From contig NC_030677.2 of NCBI RefSeq assembly GCF_000004195.4, forward strand, positions 177,184,019 through 177,248,018: a stretch of DNA of 64,000 nucleotides. The letters are read 5' to 3'. Positions 10,301-19,500 of the stretch are shown here, piece by piece (position 1 is the first letter of the stretch; the number at the start of each line of letters is the position of its first letter). The stretch is from Xenopus tropicalis (Eukaryota > Chordata > Amphibia > Anura > Pipidae). A model generated the notes under the pieces. It was not told the origin of the DNA. It saw nothing but the letters and a program-made list of their open reading frames with translations, and did no database searches. The translations under genes were made by a program, and so were the position numbers.

Positions 10301-11915
10301 CCATAATTCAGAGCTTTCTGGATAATTGTTTTTTGGATAATGGATCCCATACCTGTAGTAAATTACTTGTTATGCTAAATACAGATATGGGATCTGTTAT
10401 CTGGAAACCTGGTTTTCCTGAGGCTCCAAATCATGGGAAGGCCATCTCCCATAGACTTCATTATCATAAAATAAATAAAATTTTTAAAACATATTTCCCT
10501 TTTCTCTGTAATAATAAAACAGTAGATTTTTCTGTAATAATAAAACAGTAGATTGTACTTGAATGGCACCAGGCTTAAGGGCTCTGGCACAGGGGGGAGA
10601 TTAGTCGCCCGCGATAAAACTCCCTGTTCGCGGGCGACTAATCTCCCCGAGTTGCCTACCCCTGCCATCCCACCGGCGAACATGTAAGTCGCCGGCGGGA
10701 TGGCAGACGCGGCGGGGCAATTTCAGGGAATCGCCGAAAAAGACTCGCGAGTCTTTTTCGGCGATTTGCGCGAAATCGCGCCGCCGCGTCTGCCATCCCG
10801 CCGGCGACTTACATGTTCGCCGGTGGGATGGCAGGGGTAGGCAACTCGGGGAGATTAGTCGCCCGCGAACAGGGAGTTTTATCGCGGGCGACTAATCTCC
10901 CCCGTGTGCCAGAGCCCTAAGGCAACAGTGACACAAATAACATAATGGCATCACACTTAGCACTGTCTATAAGGATATAAACCCATTAGGATTGTTCTCC
11001 TGATTGTTCTATCTTAGTTGGAATCAATTACAAGGTACTGTTTTATTATTACAGAGAAAAAGGAAATTTTTCTCATTTTTAAAAATGTAAATTATTAGAT
11101 TAAAATGGAGTCTTTGGGAGATGGCCTTCCCGTAAATTGGGTCCTATACCTGTATATACACAGGCCGATTGCAGCTTTCATGCGAGTTGAGCTCCAGGTG
11201 ATCTGCTACCCATGGTACCACTCAACAGTTACCCCTCCCACATGTTTACTCAAGTCGCTCAGAAAAGGGTCTGTGTGCGATTTGAAACAGCAGGCGACTT
11301 GAAGTAGCCTCGTATGTTTTGACGCTGGCGATTTCCATTGGTTTAGCATTGGCGTCTTGTCGCCAAATCGCTTTTAAAAATTGCCGGCGACAAATCTCCT
11401 CGTGTGCCAGAGCCCTAAAAAAATGCCTGAATATACAGCTCAAAGAAAATATTTATTTCCTATCAACCTTTATAGAAATTAGCTAATGGACCTGGCTCTG
11501 CTGGCGATTAATTATAAATTTAAAGCTTCTGTAGCTAGGGTAAGAAAAGGTTTTTGTTTTTTTTGGCAAAGACAGCACTAACTCCTGATTCTGAGCGAGC
11601 CCAATGCTCAAAACATAAACGTAGCTGCTTTTGCAATCTACAACTTTTATAAATAGCTAGAAGTAATTGCAGCAACATGGATGTGATACAGTGATCGGTA
11701 AACAGAGTTGTATCTCTGCAACAAACAGTACATTTCGAGGAAGCAGCAGCAGCAGCAGCAGAGGAATGTAATGTGATACTTACAAAGGCGTCGCTCATTA
11801 CCATTACCACATTATGCTTGGGACTGTTTGGGGAAAGTGAAAGTGCTCTCACAGGGATATCCTCGGGCACAGCAGAAAAGAGAAAAAGGGACACAGCAAT
11901 ACATTTTTGAATCAT
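4080..11915 (-). CDS. ARSK: ARSK, arylsulfatase K (coding exons 1-7; 3' end outside window)
   Basis: Lysosomal glycoside sulfatase that removes 2-O-sulfate from glucuronate in heparan and chondroitin sulfate (known for human ARSK). Coding exons: 11784-11915, 9783-9912, 8963-9122, 8102-8384, 7413-7584, 5001-5225, 4080-4307; all junctions are GT-AG and phases join without a break. They encode about 443 residues. Human ARSK has 536, so about 95 residues, expected in one final exon, should lie left of position 1; I searched 1-4079 for them and found none. Residues 1-24 form a hydrophobic signal peptide. Residues 82-86 (CCPSR) are the sulfatase CXPSR signature in which Cys82 should become formylglycine. 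Exon 6 carries the SDHGE metal-site motif. Start: the in-frame ATG at 11915 precedes the signal peptide. It is transcribed away from SKIC3, as in human. Identity is very secure. Confidence 0.97.
4396..4640. repeat. Diverged palindromic repeat ('GCCCATACATGCACCGATA')
   Basis: Related to the cleaner hairpin element at 34172-34330: the same start (cc-atacacgcaccg), the same paired 'gatatcggt' blocks and the same 'attttgatc' block. Lies in ARSK intron 6. Confidence 0.5.
4696..4893. repeat. Frog repeat with short Gly/Ser-like iterated units
   Basis: Begins 'agtgatgagcgaatctgt', a common start of a frog interspersed repeat, and ends in four degenerate copies of 'gcggctattattttgtcg' (about 20-27 bp spacing). 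Non-coding. Confidence 0.45.
5001..5225 (-). CDS. ARSK: ARSK coding exon 6
   Basis: Residues 293-368. Contains 'YVVFTSDHGELAMEHRQ' with the Asp-His pair of the sulfatase metal site, and 'HVPLLIMGPGI'. Acceptor CCCCCCTCAG, donor GTAAGG. Phase 1 at both ends. Confidence 0.96.
5859..6185. repeat. Two-copy 172-bp tandem duplication
   Basis: The block starting 'catagtgtctgacac' occurs at 5859 and again at 6031 with only a few differences through 'aggcacaagtgtgc'. Period is 172 bp. Confidence 0.9.
7042..7350 (-). repeat. 'GGTATGGGATCC' family repeat, inverted copy
   Basis: The end 'tacaggtataggacctgtta' and the internal 'aaatggaatctatgggaga' match the family in reverse orientation. It is diverged and ends within 'ggataatggaactga'. 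Confidence 0.65.
7413..7584 (-). CDS. ARSK: ARSK coding exon 5
   Basis: Residues 236-293, starting VSYKNVTVPEWKPLQ and containing 'HPVDYYSSYTKNCT' and 'YYAMCAEADGLLG'. Acceptor AACTTTTAG, donor GTAAGA. Confidence 0.96.
8102..8384 (-). CDS. ARSK: ARSK coding exon 4
   Basis: Residues 141-235, the longest ARSK exon seen. Contains 'NRVEAWTRDVPFLLRQEGR', 'YLGLNLPHPYPS' (His of the active-site region) and 'ENFGSSTF'. Acceptor TTTTTTCAG, donor GTACAT. Ends in phase 0. Confidence 0.96.
8963..9122 (-). CDS. ARSK: ARSK coding exon 3
   Basis: Residues 88-141: 'AMWSGLFPHLTESWNNYK' follows the CCPSR signature, and 'QDYTSGSHSL' corresponds to the conserved K-x-DYTSG block. Acceptor TTATTCACAG, donor GTGGGT. 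Confidence 0.96.
9319..9610. mobile_element. hAT-type MITE, 3' end decayed
   Basis: Starts CAGTGATCTCCAACCAGTGG, a hAT-like terminus that recurs at 42417. It continues through 'gatgttgctctcagtgcccc' and ends without a recognisable inverted terminus after 'cttgtggctcac'. Sits in ARSK intron 2. Confidence 0.65.
9783..9912 (-). CDS. ARSK: ARSK coding exon 2 with sulfatase active-site signature
   Basis: Residues 45-88. Starts DGRLTLLPEKS after acceptor CCATTTTAG and ends 'NSPICCPSRA' before donor GTAGGG. The CXPSR motif gives the formylglycine cysteine at residue 82. The Asp at the exon start joins the 'SDAF' of exon 1 to form the metal-binding segment. Confidence 0.97.
10050..10354 (-). repeat. 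'GGTATGGGATCC' family repeat, inverted copy
   Basis: Reads the family backwards and ends 'ggatcccatacctgtag'. Preceded by a 12-unit AT tract at 9991-10013, the same association as at 2713. Confidence 0.75.
10378..10565 (+). repeat. 'GGTATGGGATCC' family repeat, 5' part
   Basis: Begins 'acagatatgggatctgtta', runs through 'ccatctcccatagacttc' and a short internal duplication of 'ctgtaataataaaacagta', and stops before the Harbinger MITE at 10579. Confidence 0.7.
10579..10917. mobile_element. PIF/Harbinger MITE, complete, near-perfect palindrome
   Basis: 339 bp with ends GGGCTCTGGCAC and GTGCCAGAGCCC, flanked by TAA on both sides (10576-10578 and 10918-10920), the 3-bp TWA duplication typical of Harbinger. 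The two halves pair almost base for base. The centre is 'gactcgcgagtc'. GC-rich and CpG-rich compared with its surroundings. No transposase. Confidence 0.85.
10960..11155 (-). repeat. 'GGTATGGGATCC' family repeat, partial inverted copy
   Basis: Contains 'aaacccattaggattgtt', 'ttattattacagagaaa' and ends 'gggtcctatacctgta'. The distal end is missing. Confidence 0.65.
11230..11415. mobile_element. PIF/Harbinger MITE, one end only
   Basis: The right end 'gtgccagagccc' is followed by TAA (11416-11418), as in the complete copy, and 'gccggcgacaaatctcc' is a diverged arm. The left arm is not recognisable. Confidence 0.6.
11784..11915 (-). CDS. ARSK: ARSK coding exon 1 (start codon, signal peptide)
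   Basis: ATG at 11915-11913. Residues 1-44: MIQKCIAVSLFLFSAVPE is a signal peptide, and 'HNVVMVMSDAF' is the first sulfatase strand with a metal-binding Asp. Donor GTAAGT. The frame extends upstream only through a GTG, so the ATG is the start. Confidence 0.95.
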
Positions 11916-12170
11916 TGCAGACACTGCTTGTCTGGCCTTTCAGATGCAACAGGCAACAGACTCTGAAGTGATCATTTCCCCAGAGTAAAAGGAGAACTCT
12001 GTCAGAATGTGGAGCATCACAGCTGATGTTTATGTCTCATCCTGAGACTTAGAGGAAGTACAGTCACACCAGTTCCCCTTCCTGCCCACACGCAGAGCTG
12101 CTTGTTCAGCCACACCAAGGTCTTCATTTAAAGAAATGACATCCTTTGTGGAAAACTGATGAGCCTTCTG
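11916..12170. promoter_or_regulatory. Probable ARSK promoter, candidate shared promoter with SKIC3
   Basis: Repeat-free sequence immediately upstream of the ARSK ATG. It holds an ETS-like GAGGAAGT at 12053-12059 and an inverted ETS-like TTCCCCTTCC near 12072, motifs common in divergent housekeeping promoters. There is no TATA box. The transcription start is not determinable by eye. Confidence 0.35.
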
Positions 12171-12339
12171 TTTCTTGCATGGCTGGAATACTGAAAGAGA
12201 CACACTAATTCACCGAAGTCTGCCAGGCAATATAAAAACACTCTTTTATGTGGCTCCGGGTTAATAGCCCTACCTTCCCCTAAGTACTTCAGACTTTTCA
12301 GTCAGTAAATATTAAGCTATAAGGGGCCAGTGAAATGTT

Positions 12340-12910
12340 AACATGCAATGTTAAAAAAAATAAAAACTATAAATTGCTGTTTCATGATTTTTATTTCTAA
12401 ATTACGCTGTTTACATAGCAAATAATTCACTCTACCATTTAAAATGTTATTCTTGAACCAACAAATGTGTTTAGTTTTAATATTGGTGTGTAGGCAGCCA
12501 TACCAGTGCATTGTGCCTGAGTCTAAGCTTTAAGGAGGCAGCGCTACACATTAGAACTGCTTTCAGATAACTTATTGTTTCTCCTACTGCCATGTAACTG
12601 GAGGAGTCCCAAGCCGGACTTGGATTTCTTACTATTGAGTGCTATTCTGATATCTACTGGGAGCTGCTATCTTCCTTCCTTCCCATTGTTCTGCTGATGG
12701 GAAGGAAAGGAAGGGGGTGATATCACATAATCTTGCAGCACAGCAGTAAAGTGTGACTGAAGTTTATTAGAGCACAGGTCACATGGCTGTAGCAAGCCAG
12801 ACTTGGATTTCTTATTATTGAGTGCTATTCTGATATCTACTGGGAGCTGCTATCTTCCTTCCTTCCCACTGTTCTGCTGATTGGCTGCTGCAATGGGGGT
12901 GATATCACAA
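12340..12910 (+). repeat. T2-related repeat with internal 100-bp duplication
   Basis: Shares 'ttctaaattacgctgtttac' and 'gtgcattgtgcctgagtct' with the elements at 33121 and 44121. The block 'ttgagtgctattctgatatc' through 'ttccttcccattgttctgctg' occurs twice (about 12626 and 12810), so a second partial copy has been added. Confidence 0.65.
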
Positions 12911-13302
12911 CTTGTTGCCTCTGTATGAATTAACAGACTACAAAAACAAAGTAGGCTGATTGGAAAATGAAATTACCACTTCTCCATACTTTGAACTATC
13001 TACATTAGAGGTTTCCAAACATTGTGGCTGGCTCCCTTGGTAGCTTGGAACCCTTGGCTTTCTTGGTGGCTTGAGTCCCTTGGAAGGGCCTAAAGTCCAG
13101 TTAGGGTAAGATTCCATATTTGTGCAGCAGTAGTCCGTTAGCATTAGAAGCTATAACTGACAGGCTGGGAAAGGACAGTCAGGTTGGCAAAACAGTCAGG
13201 TTTAGGAACTTCAAGTAACTATTACTTACAAAAGGAGCCATGTCAGTGAAAAATGTACATTAATATTTTGAAGAGTAGTTTTTTTAGCGTATTACTTTAA
13301 AT

Positions 13303-13490
13303 CAGTGGTTCTCAACCTTCCTAATGCCATGACACTTTAACACAGTTCCTCGTGCTGTGGTGACCCCAAACCATAAAACTATTCCCAAGACCATAGGAAA
13401 TATGTGTTTTCCCGATCGTCTTAGCCAACCCCTGTTAAAGGGTCGTTCAACCCCCAAAGGGGTCCCCGACCCACAGGTTGAGAACCGCTG
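13303..13490 (+). mobile_element. SPIN hAT MITE with perfect 8-bp target duplication
   Basis: 188 bp. Starts CAGTGGTTCTCAACCTTCC and ends GGTTGAGAACCGCTG. The internal 'gtggtgaccccaaaccataa' and 'aaaggggtccccgaccc' are the signature blocks of the SPIN (Space Invaders) hAT family as I know it. CTTTAAAT flanks both sides (13295-13302 and 13491-13498), an intact 8-bp hAT duplication. Lies between the two divergent genes. Confidence 0.9.
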
Positions 13491-13682
13491 CTTTAAATGC
13501 AAAGGCAGTTCCATAAACCTTATACCCAGGGCACACAGCATGCCAAAACAGTGCCATCTTTTATTACTCATTTACACATATATAGGCACTGCATAAACGA
13601 GTTCAGATGTTTCAGTAAACAAGCCCAGATCCCTCCCATCCTCTCATTAAGCACAAAATCTTTTGCTTTCAGCTGCACTAGT

Positions 13683-14246
13683 TATGCGAGCAGCAATTGT
13701 AGCCCCCGGACATGTACTGATTGCCAGTGTCTGCACGGTGTTTCCCTTTCAGGCAGACGTGTCACTTATTCATGTTCACCATACATGATGAGCACCATTT
13801 CTCTGCAGTTCCCAGCTTACATCTGCCTTTCTAACATGCTGAGCTCTCGGTTTCGTTCCCCCTCCCTGCACAATTAGGAACTACCCGGCTCAGCCTGTGC
13901 TCCATTGGCTGCCAGGGGTGTCACGCCTGCCCCAGTTAGCCTATGCTCCATTGGCTGCTGTACCCGAACAGGAGTAAGTGGGGAAATTGATTGACGTCGC
14001 TGGCAGCCAATGGAGCACAGGCTAAGCCCTGCAGTTCTATACTGTGTGGGTAGGAGGGCGGGGGTAAAAGACAGAGAGCCCTGCGTGTCAGGAAGACAGG
14101 GAAGATATAAGCTGGGAACTGCAGAGAACTGTGAGTTAGTGGCCAATGTGTATGTATAACATGTATAATAATAGTGACACGTCTGCCTGAAAGGAAAGCA
14201 CAGGGGCAGTCAGTACATCTCCAAGGGGCCACAATTGGGTGCATAG
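13683..14246. mobile_element. Foldback element with CCAAT-box repeats
   Basis: Two arms of about 230 bp in inverted orientation (13683-13915 against 14005-14246) share 'caattgt-gccc', 'tttcaggcagacgtgtca', 'ctctgcagttcccagctta' and 'tgctccattggctgcc'. The last block is also repeated directly at 13944. The centre has TGACGTC (13992-13998). This accounts for the mirrored open frames seen on both strands. I do not recognise the family. Confidence 0.7.
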
Positions 14247-14702
14247 AGATTGAAGTTTTATCTTTACCTAAATAGTGTGATTCCCAAACACAGAACTATT
14301 CACGTTTTATGTTTATTACTGATATTACATCAGTGATAGTTCTAAATGCAATTTGTTTTCTCTTTATTTTATTTTTGTGTGTAACTGCCATTGTATGGCG
14401 ATGGTATGGGGGACAAGTTGTCTGTGCACCAATTTAGATTTTTGCCCAGGTCCCACCAAGGCCTTAATACAGCCCTGGAGCTCAAGGTATCTGTCCGTCA
14501 TTCATTCTGCACATAACAGGGCAGCGCGGAATGGTTCTGTCTGAGCATTGAGTAGGTTTGTTACTAGTAACCCTTGTTTGACTCATTCCATGCTATGTAA
14601 AATTACGATTTAACCCACGTGAGAAGATCAAGGAAATGGCAGCAATGAGATATAGATGGGCAGCCAAAGATTTATCAGAAACCTACAATACAATTAGAGT
14701 CC

Positions 14703-16062
14703 CAGTATAGTGAGGGAATACAGGGTTATGGGAGATAGCTCTCAGTACAAGTGAGGGAATACAGGGTTATGGGAGATAGCTCTCAGTACAAGTGAGGGAA
14801 TACAGGGTTATGGGAGATGGCTCTCAGTACAAGTGAGGGAATACAGGGGTATGGGAGATAGCTCTCAGTACAAGTGAGGGAATACAGGGTTATGGGAGAT
14901 AGCTCTCAGTACAAGTGAGGGAATACAGGGTTATGGGAGATGGCTCTCAGTACAAGTGAGGGAATACAGGGGTATGGGAGATAGCTCTCAGTACAAGTGA
15001 GGGAATACAGGGGTAGGGGAGATAGCTCTCAGTACAAGTGAGGGAATACAGGGTTATGGGAGATAGCTCTCAGTACAAGTGAGGGAATACAGGGTTATGG
15101 GAGATAGCTCTTAGTACAAGTGAGGGAATACAGGGTTATGGGAGATAGCTCTTAGTACAAGTGAGGGAATACAGGGTTATGGGAGATAGCTCTCAGTACA
15201 AGTGAGGGAATACAGGGGTATGGGAGATAGCTCTCAGTACAAGTGAGGGAATACAGAGTTATGGGGGATAGCTCTCAGTACAAGTGAGGGAATACAGGGT
15301 TATGAGAGATAGCTCTCAGTACAAGTGAGGGAATACAGGGGTAGGGGAGATAGCTCTCAGTACAAGTGAGGGAATACAGGGGTAGGGGAGATAGCTCTCA
15401 GTACAAGTGAGGGAATACAGGGGTAGGGGAGATAGCTGTCAGTACAAGTGAGGGAAAACAGGGGTAGGGGAGATAGCTCTCAGTACAAGTGAGGGAATAC
15501 AGGGGTAGGGGAGATAGCTCTCAGTACAAGTGAGGGAATACAGGGGTAGGGGAGATAGCTCTCAGTACAAGTGAGGGAATACAGGGGTAGGGGAGATAGC
15601 TCTCAGTACAAGTGAGGGAATACAGGGGTAGGGGAGATAGCTCTCAGTACAAGTGAGGGAATACAGGGGTAGGGGAGATAGCTCTCAGTACAAGTGAGGG
15701 AATACAGGGGTAGGGGAGATAGCTCTCAGTACAAGTGAGGGAATACAGGGGTAGGGGAGATAGCTCTCAGTACAAGTGAGGGAATACAGGGGTAGGGGAG
15801 ATAGCTCTCAGTACAAGTGAGGGAATACAGGGGTAGGGGAGATAGCTCTCAGTACAAGTGAGGGAATACAGGGGTAGGGGAGATAGCTCTCAGTACAAGT
15901 GAGGGAATACAGGGTTATGGGAGATAGCTCTCAGTACAAGTGAGGGAATACAGGGGTATGGGAGATAGCTCTCAGTACAAGTGAGGGAATACAGGGTTAT
16001 GGGAGATAGCTCTCAGTACAAGTGAGGGAATACAGGGGTATGGGAGATAGCTCTTAGTACAA
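14703..16062. repeat. Minisatellite, about 33 copies of a 41-bp unit
   Basis: Unit: 'tacaagtgagggaatacagg' followed by 'gttatgggagatagctctcag'. Two variants alternate: GTTATGGGAG and GGTAGGGGAG. Copies between about 15331 and 15900 are nearly all the second variant. The array runs without spacers into a CR1 3' tail at 16064. Confidence 0.95.
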
Positions 16063-16063
16063 G

Positions 16064-16264
16064 TTGATCCAGGGACTGGTCCGATTACCATCTTGGAGTC
16101 AGGAAGGAATTTTTTCCCCTCTGCGGCAAATTAGAGAGGCTTCAGATAGGGTTTTTTGCCTTCCTCTGGATCAACTAGTAGTTAGGCAGGTTATATATAG
16201 GCATTATGGTTGAACGTGATGGACGTATGTCTTTTTTCAACCCAACTTACTATGTTACTATGTA
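16064..16264 (+). mobile_element. CR1-type LINE 3' end
   Basis: 'ggttgaacgtgatggacg' then 'cttttttcaaccc' and the short terminal iteration 'tatgttactatgta' match the conserved CR1 3' tail (compare the ATTCTATG iteration of amniote CR1). 'ttggagtcaggaaggaattt' is the frog version of the upstream 3'UTR. No reverse transcriptase remains. Confidence 0.75.
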
Positions 16265-16438
16265 TAATAGTGCCTGCAGATATCACCCTCTAAGTACTGA
16301 TAATTCCCCTAAGTATTACTTCCTAAATCAAGCATAATATTTTTCAGTGTCAGAGCCAATTAAAATCTATATTATACATGAACATATGCACCCTGAACTG
16401 TGACGTTTCTAAATTTGCTTTTATTTGCATTTTTTTAG

Positions 16439-16535
16439 TGCAGTTATGTCAAATAAAGAAGTGAAGGCTATACTGAAGAATGCCAGAGATGCAATCAGAA
16501 ATAAAGACTACAAAGAGGTCCTCAAACAATGCAAG
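16439..16535 (+). CDS. SKIC3: SKIC3 coding exon 1 (start codon)
   Basis: ATG at 16446. Residues 1-30, starting [20 protein letters not shown], close to the human N-terminus. Upstream are two possible acceptors (AG at 16437 or 16442), so at least one non-coding exon lies further 5'. Donor GTGAAC. Confidence 0.95.
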
Positions 16536-19500
16536 GTGAACTTTTATCCGTTACTTCTTTATGTGTACTTTTTGCCTTTCCTGAGACATTTTGGATAGGA
16601 GTGATTAAAGAAAGTCTAAGGCCTCACAAAGAATGATGCCAGTATACTGTACACTTGATGCAAGGCAGCTGCTGTACCAGGCAAAAGATACATCAGTTAT
16701 CATGCGGTGAAGGTCCTGGGCTTCATGTACAATTTGTGAGCACAACATTGCATGCAGACCATGAAGAATATTTTTGTGCCTTGTCTATGTAGTGTGAGTA
16801 CCTTTATGTTGCTCCTATTACTTGTAACTTTGGTGCTATGTGCATGGGAAACCTTGCAAATCTAAGCAGCCTTCTTAGGCAAGAAGAGAGGGAAATAGCA
16901 AGTGCAGACAGATACTGGTTTTATTAACAATTGCATTAGCAAACAACTTAAAAATTGTCGAATGTATTTAATGAATATTTGGATGATTATCCCTTTAAAG
17001 TGATAGTGACAGCCACTTAAAATCTTTTTTTACTCCTGCTGTTGTTGTTTAGTTTGTATCAGCTTTACATTCCTTATAAACTAAATCTGCAAAGTTTTTT
17101 CGCTTTATAATTATGGTAGCACGAATTACAGACCCACAGAGCAGCCATGTTCCGGGTTTTAATTTAAATGCCTCCCAAGTAAATAAATATGCCCAATCAC
17201 AAACCTTCAATGCCCCATCTGCTTTCAGCCGGTGTGTGACAAGCTCAGCTCCGTTGTCTATGTGTAATGGGGAGGGGGGAGGCAGAGCCCTTAGAAGCTG
17301 GCAGGGGAAAGCTTAAGCTGGCCTGCTATTTAATTCTTCCTGGGAAGAGCAGAGAGGGGGGGGGGGGGGCAGCCCTTTGAAGTAGGCAGGCAATGGAAAG
17401 ATCAAGCCTGCCTGCTATCTAGTTCACAATGCCATGTGATGCTATGCGATGGAGGCAGGGGGAGCTCCTTAAAGCAAACGGCAAGCTGAATCCTCCCAGT
17501 TTATGACGTAGTCCTTTTGACAGATTGAGAAGCTACAGACAGGTTGCCAGACAGTCAGGTTCAGGATCTTCAGTAGGATTTATGTAGAGAAACAGGACTT
17601 TTAGGAAAAAATAGTCAGCATGACCTATAGGTAGGTTTGGAAGTAGGTTCATATTTTTATAAGAAACGTTTTGGTGTATCACTTTAAAGTGGACCTGTCA
17701 CCCAGACATGAAAATCTGTATAATAAAAGTCCTGTTCAAATTAAACATGAAACCCAAATTCATTTTTATATTAACACATCTAAACCCATTATAAAGGCAT
17801 TTAAAAATCACAGCTGTCAATCATATGCCTAAGGCATAGAGGCGGGGCAGACAGTAACTTTAGCTTTCCATTCAGCACTTCCTAGATGTCACTGCACATC
17901 TCACTTCTCCCCTCCCTCCTCCTTATCTAACTGTGTAGCCAGTGCATGGGCATGGGCATCAGGTCCCCCATTCTATCACATAAACAAGATTTTGGCATGA
18001 TACAAAGCTTGCCTTAATAACAGTGTCCACAAAATGGTGCCTACCTGCTTGCTTTGATTGAGTAATTCCAAGACAGAAGGAAACAAGATTTATATTATTT
18101 ATATAGAGTAAGTAAAGTTTATTTTGCTCAACTAACAATATAGAAAATAATTTGGACTTATTTCTTAGGGTGACAGGTCCGCTTTAAAGGCCTTGTTATC
18201 ACCTCAAATGTTTATTTGTTAGCTCTAGTTCACCTTCACCTCTCAAGGCAACTTCTGCGATTTCACTGAAATCGTGCCGCCGCGTATGCCATCCCACCGG
18301 AAATTTGTATTTTCGCCGGTGGGATGGCATTTAGGGGGGGGGGTTAGTCGCCCGCGACCAGGGAGATTTGTCGCGGGCGACTAATCTCCCTGTGTGCCAG
18401 AGCCCTTAGTTTGTTTGACCAAACAGTTCTAAATGTTCTTTATTTTTGTAGCATCAGTTTAGTCTACATACAGCACTTTAAATAAGTCATTCAATACATA
18501 TCAAGGGGTGTCCCCCCCATCCTTTCTTCATCTTTGTGATGAGTATTGTTGTAAAATATGGGGTAAGCTCACTAACCTAACTGCAAGACTAAGGGCTAAT
18601 GTCCCAAGGAGAGATTAGGTGCTTCTGTGTACTTGAAATGCCAAGACCTCTTTTGTATCCCAGTCCAGGCCTGATGTCCATAAAGAAAATCAGAGCAGAT
18701 TAGGCTAATGCCCCAAGGAGAGCCCGCAATAAATCTTTGCTACTGCAGGTGACTAATCTCCCTGAAATACATTTCAACCGGCAACAAAGTGATTTGCCAG
18801 TTGAAAGGCATACATGTTGGTTCGTTTTTTCGCTCAATGTTTCCTTCTGCAGGCAACTCCATGGTATCTGTAGGTCACATTATGAAATTCTTGGGTTCTT
18901 AAAGACATCTTTTGCATTTGTTATGCTCTTAGTCTGAACTTGCTGGAAAGACTTCGCTGGTTGTTGCGAGCTGTTTAAAGGAGAAGGAAAGGCAAAGTCA
19001 CTTGGGGGTGCCAAAATGTTAGGCACCCCCAAGTGACTTTAACCGCTTACCTTGTACCCCGTGCTGGTGCCCCTGTTCGGAGAAAACAGCACCAGCCCGG
19101 GGTACCTGGAGCGCAGCACTTCCTCCTTCCGCCTTCAGCTTCCTAAACTGCCGGTGGCCGGGCATGCACAGTAGAGCGAAAAAGCCGACTTAAATGTTTA
19201 AGTTCGGCTTTTCACTCTACTGCGCATGCGCGCGCAGCGAAGCCGGAAGGAGGAAGTGCCGACAGCTACCCCGGGCTGGGGCTGTTTTCTCCTGACAGCG
19301 GCACCAGCCCGGGGTAAAAGGTAGGCGGTTAAAGTCACTTGGGGGTGCCTAACATTTTGGCACCCCCAAGTGACTTTACCTTTCTTTTTCCTTTAAACCC
19401 TCTTTTTCAGTAGGTGATCTTCCAGATGAAATTTATTGATGTACAGTTGTTTGGCAATGTTTTTTATATTCCCCTTCCAGACTCTTAGGCATCTATTTCC

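Larger units (their letters stand above)
9913..11783 (-). other. ARSK intron 1
   Basis: Filled with repeats: an AT tract (9991-10013), three 'GGTATGGGATCC' family pieces, a complete PIF/Harbinger MITE and a partial one. No coding signal. Confidence 0.8.

Noticed and set aside
13497..14244. Similar Ser/Leu-rich frames on opposite strands
   Set aside because: The similarity is due to the inverted arms of the foldback element, not to two related genes.
14703..16062. Regular 41-bp repeats, superficially CRISPR-like
   Set aside because: Units abut with no unique spacers, and the DNA is vertebrate. It is a minisatellite.
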